DNA of 43,937 nt from Deinococcus koreensis (GTDB lineage Bacteria > Deinococcota > Deinococci > Deinococcales > Deinococcaceae). Of this stretch, positions 1 to 7,210 are shown piece by piece. Location of the stretch: assembly GCF_002901445.1 (NCBI RefSeq), contig NZ_PPPD01000006.1, positions 1-43,937 on the forward strand, read 5' to 3'. The translations under genes and the position numbers were made by a program. Numbering within the stretch: position 1 is the first letter of the stretch; the number at the start of each line of letters is the position of its first letter. The notes under the pieces are model-generated. The model was not told where the DNA came from. It searched no databases and saw nothing but the letters and a program-made list of their open reading frames with translations.

Positions 1-27
1 CGGCCGAGCCGTAGAGGGGGGCCGGCC

Positions 28-525
28 CTACGCGCCGCGGCAGGTCAGGTCGGCCCGGTAGTTCCCCTGAACACCCTTAAAGGTGCCGGTAAAGCGCCCC
101 TGACCGTTCAGCGTACCAGTCAGTAGGCCAGTGGAGCCGCGCTGGGCAGAGAGGCCGGCGGAGCGAAACCCCAGCAGCGCCGTGGCCCTGCCCTCGACGC
201 GGCTGTCGAGGTTCAGGTTGAGGGTGTTGAAATACAGGGTCTGGCCGTCGTCGCGCACTGCGGCGGTGCCGGTGGCCTGGAACAGCGTGCCGTTGTTGGT
301 GAAGCTGCCGCTCGCCGCGCCCGTCGAGGCCACGGTTAAGGACAGGGACGCCGCAGCGTGGGTCAGGGTGCCGGCGGTGGTGCCCTCGCACACGAGCCCC
401 ACCGTGCGGGGTGAAGAACTTTGGCCCGCCCCCTGCGCGAGGCCTCGTCCCAGGCCTTCCATGGCGGCGGGGGTGCAACTCGACAGGGTGAAGGCAAGCA
501 GGCCGAACAGGGAAATGCGACGCAT
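28..525 (-). CDS. small secreted lipoprotein of unknown function
   Basis: A 165-residue protein starting MRRISLFGLLAFTLSSC. A short basic N-terminus, a hydrophobic core and a lipobox (LSSC, Cys17) predict a lipid-anchored exported protein. An in-frame start 45 bases upstream exists, but the signal peptide fits only if translation begins at 525. The mature part is Gly/Thr/Ser/Ala-rich with alternating polar and apolar residues and a TLNLNLDSRVEG stretch, which suggests a beta-rich fold. A Cys near the C-terminus (DLTCRGA) may pair with one earlier. No catalytic motif or named family is recognised. It stands alone, and its link to the neighbouring gene is unknown. Confidence 0.75.
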   Translation of the reverse strand: MRRISLFGLLAFTLSSCTPAAMEGLGRGLAQGAGQSSSPRTVGLVCEGTTAGTLTHAAASLSLTVASTGAASGSFTNNGTLFQATGTAAVRDDGQTLYFNTLNLNLDSRVEGRATALLGFRSAGLSAQRGSTGLLTGTLNGQGRFTGTFKGVQGNYRADLTCRGA

Positions 526-608
526 GGACACGCAGTGTGAGGTGTCCCGTCTGAACGGCGTGTCACACAAGTGATCTCAAGTGGTCGAGTGAGACTGAAC
601 CTGACCCT

Positions 609-1112
609 TTAAGGAAGCCAGTGAATCAATTGCGTCCGCAGGTGCCCGACCTGAAAGGCGGCGGCGGCCACCTCGCGACTGACCTGCACGAAGTTGGCGG
701 GCGAGACCCATTCTTGGTGCAGCGCCCCTGTTGCTGGCCCCTGATACGAGCGGAGAATCCCGAGCAAGGTGTCGAAGCTTTCGGCGTAGTGGTAGGACGA
801 GTGCATCAACTCGTTTCTCTTTTGAATGAGGCGCTGGCAGTCAGACAGCACCGTGGCCACCCGGGCGAGGTAAGGCTCAACGTGGGGCTCGGCATGTGCC
901 GGAACGTACCGGCGCACCTGCTCTTCCACCGCCCGCTGCACGCGCTGCACCTGCTTGCTAAATGTAAAGTCACGCAACCGTTGAATCTCAGTGAACTGGT
1001 CATTGACATTCAAGGCGACTGCGCCGAGCTGTTGAATTTCGTGTTCGAGGGCCAGGAAGCACAGCACGAATTCGCCCAGAGCCCTGTACACAGCGTCGAG
1101 ATCAGTGGTCAA
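609..1112 (-). CDS. HEPN-like all-helical protein
   Basis: A 167-residue, predicted all-alpha protein. Near residues 99-104 it carries RNELMH, an R-x4-H motif of the kind that forms the RNase active site in HEPN proteins, preceded by long amphipathic helices (residues 5-70). The start is a TTG at 1112 with a good Shine-Dalgarno GAGGAG five bases upstream; no better ATG is present. It faces away from another R-x4-H protein (1524-2252), separated by about 410 bp. HEPN proteins are commonly RNases in toxin-antitoxin, Abi and CRISPR contexts. Whether this one is active is inference from the motif and helical content; the family was not identified by search. It could instead be an ordinary helical protein with a fortuitous motif. 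Confidence 0.6.
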   Translation of the reverse strand: MTTDLDAVYRALGEFVLCFLALEHEIQQLGAVALNVNDQFTEIQRLRDFTFSKQVQRVQRAVEEQVRRYVPAHAEPHVEPYLARVATVLSDCQRLIQKRNELMHSSYHYAESFDTLLGILRSYQGPATGALHQEWVSPANFVQVSREVAAAAFQVGHLRTQLIHWLP

Positions 1113-1523
1113 AAGCGCTCCTCAAAGGCGGTGAATTGCGGCCGGTGTCCGGAACTGGTGGCAACGGCTGGTCTTGTGAACGTTGAGGATGGGCGACGCC
1201 AGGCTGCGGGAACCTTAGCTGCAGGCGCAAGTGGCCCCCGCAACGTGTACGGTGCGCCTGTGGATGAATCGCAGTACCTGACGTTGCACGGCGTGCCAAC
1301 GGCGCAGCCCACGAACCCGCGGGCCACATTCTCGCATCAACCCCTGGACGGTTGGACGTGGAACGGCCCAAGTCGGGAGCAGCAGTTCGCCATTGAGAAC
1401 AGCTGCTTGAGTCTGCATGACGCATTTGAGCGCGCCATCTTGGGCCGCCGGTTGGGTGAGGAGCTCAGTGACCTGCTGGTGCCGCAGTGGTTGACCAATG
1501 CTGGGCATTCAGCAGACTGTGCC
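1113..1523. other. intergenic region between two divergent HEPN-like genes
   Basis: About 410 bp with no gene I can support. Both strands are open for long stretches, but the translations look random (Pro/Arg/Ala-rich, no conserved-looking motifs). The plus frame is continuous with the downstream gene, so an N-terminal extension of 1524-2252 cannot be fully excluded. The region presumably holds the divergent promoters. Confidence 0.4.
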
Positions 1524-2252
1524 ATGTCTGCCGAAACGTTCGAGCGCTTGTTGAATGAGATTCCGGTCGAAGCTCGGCCAGAGGTGCACGCCCGCCTGTA
1601 TCTGGAAGACTGTCGGCGGCTCATTGGAGGAGTTCAGGAGGTTTGGCTGCAAATCCACCTGCTGGTGGGCGAATTTTACCGTGTGCTCAATGCACTGGTT
1701 CCGATTCAACACAGCGGCGCGCCGCCCGGGGGTATCATTTTTCATACGGGTTCTCAAGCATCGGCTGTTTGGACTTTCGCCAATATGGTGTACGTCCGCC
1801 TGTACAGCCTGCTGGATTACAACGTCAAGTTGCTGGACGAGGTGCGGCACCTGCACACCACTTTTGACCGCTATCCACGCATGCACTCCAAGAACATCCT
1901 CTACGGGCAGTGGACTAGATTGGCGCTGACGCCGGCAGACATTCAAGGCACCCTGCTCGAGGATCACCCGCTGGTCGCCGAGGTCGCAACGGTTCGCAAC
2001 CACATCATTCACAACGGGCTACTGGACGAGCATCCCCGCGTTTATATTCGTTACGAACATGGACAGATCGTCGAAAAGTTCGTGCTTATGCCCGACCTCA
2101 GAGCGGGCCGGCCGGTTCAACGCGTCAACCGCCTCTTGTTTTTTGCACACGAAGACAAGCTCAACCTGCGACTGCCTGACCTCATCGACCATTGGATGCA
2201 GCGTCAACAAGCGACGTTAAACCTGGCCCTGCGTCTGATGGCAGCACGCTGA
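1524..2252 (+). CDS. HEPN-like helical protein with RNxxxH motif
   Basis: A 242-residue, mostly helical protein. At residues 158-163 (TVRNHIIHNG) it has an RNxxxH signature like those in HEPN/Abi-type RNases, followed by a beta-like segment (HPRVYIRYEHGQIVEKF). The frame stays open upstream to 621, but that part runs antisense to a real gene and has no protein-like character, so the ATG at 1524 (MSAETFERLL) is preferred; no strong Shine-Dalgarno is visible. It lies divergently next to another R-x4-H protein, which argues for a functional pair such as effector and modulator. That pairing is inference. Alternatives are an unrelated helical protein or a pair that merely co-transferred. Confidence 0.55.
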   Translation: MSAETFERLLNEIPVEARPEVHARLYLEDCRRLIGGVQEVWLQIHLLVGEFYRVLNALVPIQHSGAPPGGIIFHTGSQASAVWTFANMVYVRLYSLLDYNVKLLDEVRHLHTTFDRYPRMHSKNILYGQWTRLALTPADIQGTLLEDHPLVAEVATVRNHIIHNGLLDEHPRVYIRYEHGQIVEKFVLMPDLRAGRPVQRVNRLLFFAHEDKLNLRLPDLIDHWMQRQQATLNLALRLMAAR

Positions 2253-2305
2253 ACCTGGAAGACAGAAAGGTTTCCAACCATGAGCTGGCCTCTAGCGTGG
2301 AGAGT

Positions 2306-2319
2306 ATGTCACGTGACAT
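2306..2319. promoter_or_regulatory. perfect 14-bp palindrome, possible operator
   Basis: ATGTCACGTGACAT is a perfect 14-bp palindrome centred on CACGTG. It lies 54 bp after the HEPN-like gene stop and about 50 bp before the SRAP relic at 2371, a position expected for an operator of that gene. No regulator is identified. Confidence 0.4.
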
Positions 2320-2370
2320 TTTCGATACGGTGCTCTACGGTCTGGACAGTCCAAGGAAGGCGTCGGTAGG

Positions 2371-2899
2371 ATGTGTGGCCGCGCCGACGACGATCTGGGC
2401 CCTGCCGGCTGGGAAACCATGCGCTTCACCTCCGATCTGCCCCGTTGGCATCTGGGCAAGGCCCGTCCCGAAGTTCAGCCCACCGACCCGCTGAGCTTCG
2501 TCCGCAGGGAGGGCCGGGGGCCTTCCCTCGATACCGGGCGCTGGGCCTCGTGCCGCCGGGCATGGCGTTGGCGGAAGCCAGGAAATATGCGACGTTGAAT
2601 GCTCGCGTAGAAACCTTGGAGAACGAGCCCCTCTTCGCCAACGCGTTCCAAGCTCAGCGCTGCGTCATTTCCCTCGCGGCCGTCTGGGAGTGGCCGGCGA
2701 GCGGGAGACAGAGGGGGAGAGTTCACATTTTCAGACGCGATGACAAACCGCTGCTGGTCGCTGGCCTGTGAAGCACCACCGACACGTCAGACGGCCTCCT
2801 GCGCTCTTGCACCCTCGTCACCCGGCCTCCCACACCAGTCTGATCGACATGCATAACCGTATGCCAGCACGGCTGCTGAGCAAGGATCTCCGGACGTAG
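2371..2899 (+). pseudogene. SRAP (YedK/HMCES-like) abasic-site protein, decayed
   Basis: The start reads MCGRADDDLGPAGWE, with the invariant MCGR of SRAP proteins, whose Cys2 crosslinks to abasic sites in single-stranded DNA. Frame 1 continues to PTDPLSFVRREGRGPSLDTG near 2540. Homology then moves to the third frame (GLVPPGMALAEARKY, then LFANAFQAQRC and the WEW region). It meets TGA at 2769-2771 where a Trp codon is expected after LLVAGL, continues as LLRSCTLVTRPP, and shifts again into frame 2 for LIDMHNRMPARLL, the conserved HNRMP active-site motif, ending at TAG 2897. At least two frameshifts plus a stop make it non-functional. Family motifs appear in the right order across about 176 codons, so the identification is strong even though no single frame is intact. 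Confidence 0.8.
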
Positions 2900-2980
2900 T
2901 TTCAGGCCCCCTGGCCCAGGCCCGCACAGCGCGGTGGCCCAGTCCAGTTGGTAGCCGCGCATCCTTCAAGTGGCTCAGGC

Positions 2981-3209
2981 GTGAGCCGATCTACCCTGTC
3001 GCGCCGCGTGGGCGAGTACGCCGACCACCTGCGGGCCGTGCAGGAAGTGCGTGACCGCAAGTACGGTGTTCGAGGTGGCGCGCCTCGCGGCTGAGCTGCT
3101 GGGGCGGCGGCCAGCGACAACTGAAGAGGACCACGCGGCCCTGGGCGTGTACTTGCGCCAACTGGCGCTGCTGTCCCAGGAACTGCACTGGCACGGGGAG
3201 GAACGGTGA
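2981..3209 (+). pseudogene. frameshifted small gene with helix-turn-helix-like start
   Basis: Reading from GTG 2981 gives VSRSTLSRRVGEYADHLRAV and then QEVRDRKYG, which resembles the recognition-helix part of a winged or Hin-like HTH. After about 34 codons the frame breaks and protein-like sequence resumes one frame over (TVFEVARLAAELLGRRP, then LRQLALLSQELHWHGEER) to a TGA at 3207. A single indel near 3063 would join the two halves. The 5' end may also be missing, since coding-like residues precede the GTG. It lies directly after the SRAP relic and marks this stretch as decaying. The family is not recognised. Confidence 0.45.
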
Positions 3210-3261
3210 CCAGATTGCCGACGCCTGACCCTCAGCAAGATGAGCCAAACGTCACCTCATT

Positions 3262-3300
3262 CTGTTTAAAATAATTTTTTATGTTTTTCCTGATTTAATT
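3262..3300. promoter_or_regulatory. AT-rich leader with AATAATTTTT motif upstream of KAP gene
   Basis: An abrupt AT-rich patch in GC-rich DNA about 110-150 bp before the KAP start. It holds AATAATTTTTTATG (3270 on). The 10-mer AATAATTTTT, or its complement AAAAATTATT, also occurs at the hairpin 5636-5645 and just before the parA start (6520-6529), so it may be a shared binding site or promoter element. The rest of 3210-3409 shows no gene. Confidence 0.4.
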
Positions 3301-3409
3301 TGGATGTTGTTGATACAGCTGCCAGGCTTGTTCTGGCGCAGCCGGGTCAGGGCCCCTGGCCGTGGGCAACCTGTGGATCGCGGCGGCTAAACCCCTGCCA
3401 GGATGGGGT

Positions 3410-5632
3410 ATGGCCAACCACGACCCGCGGCTCAAACTGCACGACGACCGGCCCAGCGCGAGTGGCGACGACCTCTACCACCGCCGAACCTTCGTGCGGC
3501 GCCTGACGCAGGCGGTGGCGCGCCGGACACAGACCTCACCATTCATCATCGGCATTGAGGGGGCCTGGGGCGAGGGCAAAAGCACGGTGCTGGAGTATAT
3601 GGCCCAGGAACTCCACGCGAACCACCGCGACGTGGTGCTGGTGCGCTTCAATCCGTGGGCCTACGGTTCACAAGATCAGATGCTGCTTGGCCTCGTACAG
3701 CTCGTGGCCGAACGCCTGCGGGAGAACACACGCAAATCGGTGCGGAAGCTGGCCGCCGGCGTCTTGGGGCTGGTGGGCAGCGCGGCGGAACTTGCCGGGA
3801 GCGTCAGCGGTCAGGGCCACCTTGAAAAAGGTGGCGCGGCAACCAGGAAGCTCGCCGACGCCCTGGGCCAGGAGGACAGCTTCCCCAAACAGAAAGCGGC
3901 GCTGGAGGCCAAGCTCCGCACGGCGCAGACGCAAGTGGTCGTGCTCGTGGACGATCTGGATCGGTTGGATCACGAGGCGATCCGGTCGGTGTTCCGCCTG
4001 CTCAAAGCGGTCTTCGACCTGCCGTCGTTCACTTACATCCTCGCCTACGACCCAGACATCATCGCTGCCGCCCTGGAGGCGCACTTCGAGTCGCGCGGCG
4101 CGCTGTCAGGCCGGCGGTACCTGGAGAAGATCGTTCAACTGCCCCTGGCCCTTCCCAGGCTCGACCCCCTGGATCTGGAGGAGGATCTGTTCGCCAATCT
4201 GGTGGGGGCCTTCGAGGACAACGGCCTGCCGCAAAGTGCCGAGGAAATCGTGGAAATGCGGCGGCTGGCAAAAGTGCTGTCCACCCACCTGGCCACGCCG
4301 CGGGAGATCCGCCGACTGGGCAACGCCGTTCGCTTCGCCCTGCCCATCTTGCGCGGCGAAACCAACCCCGTGGACGTATGCCGGGTTGAGGCGCTGCGGG
4401 TACTCTTCCCAGAGCTGTTTGAGCAGGTGCTGCGGCATTCAGATCTGCTCACAGACACCGGATTCCTGGCGCGCCACACCTACCGCAGGATGCTTCTGCG
4501 CGACGGCGGCGCGAACCCCATCGGTGGGCCGCTGCCCGTCCCACCACCGGGGCCGCTTCATGAGGTGTTCGGAGGCTTCCCACCCGCAGCCAAGCAGCTT
4601 CTGGGCATGGCCTTCCCCAACGCCGCCCTGGCATTCGACTTGCACGAGCCGGGCCGCTATTCCGGCCCATACGCCGCCCACCAGCCGGAATACCTGAAGC
4701 GCTACCTGCAATACGCCATCGGTAGCGACGACGTGGAAGACGCACTCACGCGACAATTCATCCAGGACACGGTGCACCGGAAGGCGTCAGCGGAGGCCAC
4801 TCTTGGCGCGCTCGACGCCAAGCGGCTTCCTCGGTTTCTCGGGAAGATTGCCCTGTACGCACGGCCCCTGGAATCGGAGGAACGTCTGGCCCTGACACTC
4901 GTGCTGGCTGGGCACTTCTATGAGAGCTATGTCTCGTTCGGGTCACACGCCATGCCCCTGCTGACCGTGCGGGACACCGTGGTTGAGGTGCTGGAACAGG
5001 GTGTGGGCCGCGAATCCAGCGGGGAGCGCTGGGAGGTTCTGGAGCGTCTTTTGAAAGACTTGCCAGAATGGTGGATGTCGCTCGATCTCTTCGAGGCGTG
5101 CTCGTCCCTGTTGGCGCGGGAGTCGCGCTCAGGCAGGGAAGCGGTGGCCCAGCCACTGCGGGACTGGCTGGCCGATCTTCTGCACCGGCACCAAACCCAG
5201 CTCATGCAAGAACCCCGCGCCATTCTGGTGTCTGCCCTGCGGCTGCTCGCCGAGCGCCATGGGCGGAGCCTGACGCACGCCCTTGTGCTGGACTTCGTTG
5301 GCGAACGGTCAGACCACGCGCAGCGCTGGTTGTTGGCATTGGCGAGGCAAGTGCGTGTGGAAGCCGGAGCGCTACCGTCTCGGTTCAGCATCGAGCAGTA
5401 CCTGATGCTGGAAGAGGTCGTGGACATGGACGAATTGCTGGAACGTCTGGAGCCGCTGGTTCCAGAGGTCGAAGGTCTGGCCGCGACCGACGAGGTGATG
5501 GCGAGAATCATGTTCGACCGTCTGCTGGACATTCGCCCGGACGCAAAGGAGTTCCGGCAACTGGAGGCAAAGGAGCTACGGCAACGCCTGGTCGCACCCC
5601 CCATCCACAAGAGCGAACACAACATTGAATAA
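3410..5632 (+). CDS. KAP-family P-loop NTPase
   Basis: A 740-residue protein. Walker A GIEGAWGEGKS lies near residues 49-59, the KAP-typical RFNPWAYGSQDQ near 79-90, and Walker B VVVLVDDLDRLD near 176-187. Between the Walker motifs is a Gly/Ala/Leu-rich hydrophobic stretch (about residues 114-134), where KAP proteins insert membrane helices; here it is only weakly hydrophobic. The C-terminal 400 residues are helical and without known motifs. ATG 3410 (MANHDPRLKL) is preferred over an in-frame start 48 bases earlier because GGATGGGG sits just upstream. KAP NTPases are STAND relatives; some act in phage defence. The gene is convergent with the partition pair and ends in a shared hairpin. A defence role is inference from family and island context. 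Confidence 0.85.
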   Translation: MANHDPRLKLHDDRPSASGDDLYHRRTFVRRLTQAVARRTQTSPFIIGIEGAWGEGKSTVLEYMAQELHANHRDVVLVRFNPWAYGSQDQMLLGLVQLVAERLRENTRKSVRKLAAGVLGLVGSAAELAGSVSGQGHLEKGGAATRKLADALGQEDSFPKQKAALEAKLRTAQTQVVVLVDDLDRLDHEAIRSVFRLLKAVFDLPSFTYILAYDPDIIAAALEAHFESRGALSGRRYLEKIVQLPLALPRLDPLDLEEDLFANLVGAFEDNGLPQSAEEIVEMRRLAKVLSTHLATPREIRRLGNAVRFALPILRGETNPVDVCRVEALRVLFPELFEQVLRHSDLLTDTGFLARHTYRRMLLRDGGANPIGGPLPVPPPGPLHEVFGGFPPAAKQLLGMAFPNAALAFDLHEPGRYSGPYAAHQPEYLKRYLQYAIGSDDVEDALTRQFIQDTVHRKASAEATLGALDAKRLPRFLGKIALYARPLESEERLALTLVLAGHFYESYVSFGSHAMPLLTVRDTVVEVLEQGVGRESSGERWEVLERLLKDLPEWWMSLDLFEACSSLLARESRSGREAVAQPLRDWLADLLHRHQTQLMQEPRAILVSALRLLAERHGRSLTHALVLDFVGERSDHAQRWLLALARQVRVEAGALPSRFSIEQYLMLEEVVDMDELLERLEPLVPEVEGLAATDEVMARIMFDRLLDIRPDAKEFRQLEAKELRQRLVAPPIHKSEHNIE

Positions 5633-5652
5633 TGTAAAAATTATTCAATGTT
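5621..5652. terminator. bidirectional hairpin terminator between KAP and partition genes
   Basis: A perfect inverted repeat: arm AACATTGAATAAT (5621-5633), six-base loop, arm ATTATTCAATGTT (5640-5652). A/T tracts follow on each strand, as in a bidirectional intrinsic terminator. The arms contain the last codons and stops of both convergent genes, so both proteins end in NIE-stop. The right half also holds the AAAAATTATTCAATG motif seen in near-identical form before parA, so a protein-binding role is possible. Confidence 0.75.
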
Positions 5653-5913
5653 TTTATGATGTCGCGCCAGGTATTCTGCCAGCGCCTGCTCCACGATCAG
5701 GTATTGCTTGCGCCCCTCGTCCGCGCTGGCCTTCTTGAGCCGGCGCTTCAGGCCGCGGCTGAGGGTGCAACTGAAGGGCTCCTGGGTGGCGTCGTCCTTG
5801 CGGGGTTCAGCCGGCGGAGGGGGGATGTGGGCAGCTGGTTCCAAGGCCGGCACAGCGTCCTTCATGCCCTTGAGCATGCCAAAGCGGCCCGACTTCTTGG
5901 GTTCAGCCGACAT
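5641..5913 (-). CDS. ribbon-helix-helix partition partner (ParB/ParG-like)
   Basis: A 90-residue basic protein. Residues 1-45 are a flexible Pro/Ala-rich tail. Residues 46-85 ([17 protein letters not shown], then [13 protein letters not shown]) match an Arc/MetJ-like ribbon-helix-helix: a short beta strand followed by two helices. It starts inside the end of the ParA gene (11-base overlap, 5903-5913), the usual parA-parB arrangement in small plasmid partition systems. Such proteins bind the centromere, stimulate ParA ATPase and repress the operon. The C-terminal codons lie in the shared hairpin with the KAP gene. Family assignment rests on fold-like pattern and context; the exact subfamily is unknown. 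Confidence 0.75.
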   Translation of the reverse strand: MSAEPKKSGRFGMLKGMKDAVPALEPAAHIPPPPAEPRKDDATQEPFSCTLSRGLKRRLKKASADEGRKQYLIVEQALAEYLARHHKNIE

Positions 5914-6517
5914 GCGCCAGTACCTCCCGGGTCACGCTCGCGTAGTCCACGGCCACGAGGCGGGCGTAGCGGTTGCTGGTGTAGGCGTCCAACGGGATCT
6001 GTTTCTCGGCCGCGTCCCCCACAGCCGTGCTCTTGCGGACGATGGTGGTCATGACAGGCACGCCCTCGTCGGCCAGGGCCTCGCGCAGCTCGTCGCCGCG
6101 CCCACCCTCGTTGGCGACGATGAGCACGCGGTAGTTTTTGACGCCTGCCTCAATGATCGGGCGCAACGTGCGAATGAGCCCGGTGGCGGACAGGCCATCG
6201 GGCTTGGTGGGAATTACCAGCAGGTCGCTGTCCTGAGCGAGCTGCACCAAGTCGTTCCCCTGCTCGTTGCCTTTGGTATCGATGACGACGTACTGATACG
6301 GTGCCATCCCTTCTGGGGTGGCCGTCTTGAACTGCGCGGCGTCAAAGGTCCAGCCATCGAAGGTGCCCTCTCGCCAGTAGATGGCACATTGAAGCTCTTC
6401 GTCGGCGTCAAGGAGCAGCGTCTTGCCCTTGCGCCCGAGTTGCTGCGCGAGGTGGACGGCGGTGGTGGTCTTCCCCACTCCCCCCTTCATATTGCCCACA
6501 CTGATAATCTTTGGCAT
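5903..6517 (-). CDS. parA: ParA-type partition ATPase
   Basis: A 204-residue protein starting [18 protein letters not shown]: the deviant Walker A of ParA/MinD (KGGVGKTT) at residues 10-17, a Walker A' LLLDAD segment near 35, and [11 protein letters not shown] near 75 as the second acidic strand. The short length and lack of an N-terminal HTH fit small type Ib plasmid ParA proteins, which move plasmid copies along the nucleoid. A longer in-frame start at 6580 is less likely because the extension is not protein-like. It is followed, with an 11-base overlap, by the ribbon-helix-helix partner. An AT-rich motif directly abuts the start codon. Confidence 0.9.
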   Translation of the reverse strand: MPKIISVGNMKGGVGKTTTAVHLAQQLGRKGKTLLLDADEELQCAIYWREGTFDGWTFDAAQFKTATPEGMAPYQYVVIDTKGNEQGNDLVQLAQDSDLLVIPTKPDGLSATGLIRTLRPIIEAGVKNYRVLIVANEGGRGDELREALADEGVPVMTTIVRKSTAVGDAAEKQIPLDAYTSNRYARLVAVDYASVTREVLAHVG

Positions 6518-6560
6518 GAAAAAATTATTGCATGGGAAAATGATTTCGGAGCACTGAGCA
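6518..6560. promoter_or_regulatory. AT-rich site adjoining the parA start, candidate partition site/operator
   Basis: The plus strand reads AAAAAATTATTGCATG just upstream of the parA ATG. It matches the hairpin motif AAAAATTATTCAATG (5636-5650) at 13 of 15 positions, and the core recurs at 3270-3279. The position suggests the operator and/or centromere bound by the RHH protein. The rest of 6561-6697 shows no gene. Confidence 0.4.
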
Positions 6561-6697
6561 GCCTGAAGTCTCCATTCCAATCAGCACAGAATATTTACGC
6601 TGTGGGTTGTGAGTGGGGTTAGCGCTGGAAGCTGGTGAAGCAAGCCGGCAGATGCGGGCTGGCACCCAGAAACCTTGTTTGTAAACCTGCGATGCGC

Positions 6698-7134
6698 TTA
6701 GCCGAGCGCCTGAGCGAGCCCGATGAGCAGCCCCTCCGGCCCGCGGATGTAACACAGCCGGTACATGTCCTGATACTGAACCACCTCGTCAACTAGTTTG
6801 GTGCCGTGTTTCGTGAGCCGTTCCAACGTCTCGTCGAGATCGTCCACGGCGAACATGACGCGGAGGTAGCCGAGGGCGTCGACCGGCGCGGTGCGGTGAT
6901 CCGCGACCACACTTGGTGCGAGAAAGCGCGACAGCTCCAGCCGGCTGTGGCCGTCTGGCGTGCGCATCATGGCGACCTCGACGTGCTGGTGGCCCAGTCC
7001 GGTAACCCATCCGACCCATTCGCCTTCGATGGTGGATCGCTTTCCAGCTCGAGGCCAAGTTCGCGAAAGAACTCAATCGCCGTGCCCAAATCCTCGACGA
7101 CGATGCCGACATTATCCAGCCGCTGAACCGCCAT
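6698..7134 (-). pseudogene. VOC (glyoxalase/bleomycin-resistance) family protein, frameshifted
   Basis: The N-terminal half reads MAVQRLDNVGIVVEDL followed by FFRELGLELE, typical of the first VOC beta-alpha-beta unit. The reading frame then jumps near 7040: TIEGEWVGWVTGLGHQHVEV, MMRTPDGHSRLELSRFLAP, LGYLRVMFAVDDLDETLERL and YIRGPEGLLIGLAQ follow in another frame to a stop at 6698. One indel separates two otherwise intact halves of a roughly 145-residue protein. VOC proteins are metal-dependent lyases, dioxygenases or resistance proteins; the substrate is unknown. The single lesion could be recent inactivation or a sequencing error. It does not appear to belong functionally with parA. Confidence 0.8.
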
Positions 7135-7210
7135 CTGATGATCCTGAGTCAAATCGTCATCGTGTACTTGGTCAAGTCAGCGCGTGCCTTTCACGACCGG
7201 GCCGCCCCGA

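Noticed and set aside
621..1523. 300-codon N-terminal extension of the 1524-2252 gene
   Set aside because: Lies antisense to a gene with a good start and ribosome site and then crosses a non-coding-looking gap.
4927..5625. 232-codon Ser/Arg-rich minus-strand frame
   Set aside because: Antisense shadow of the KAP gene.
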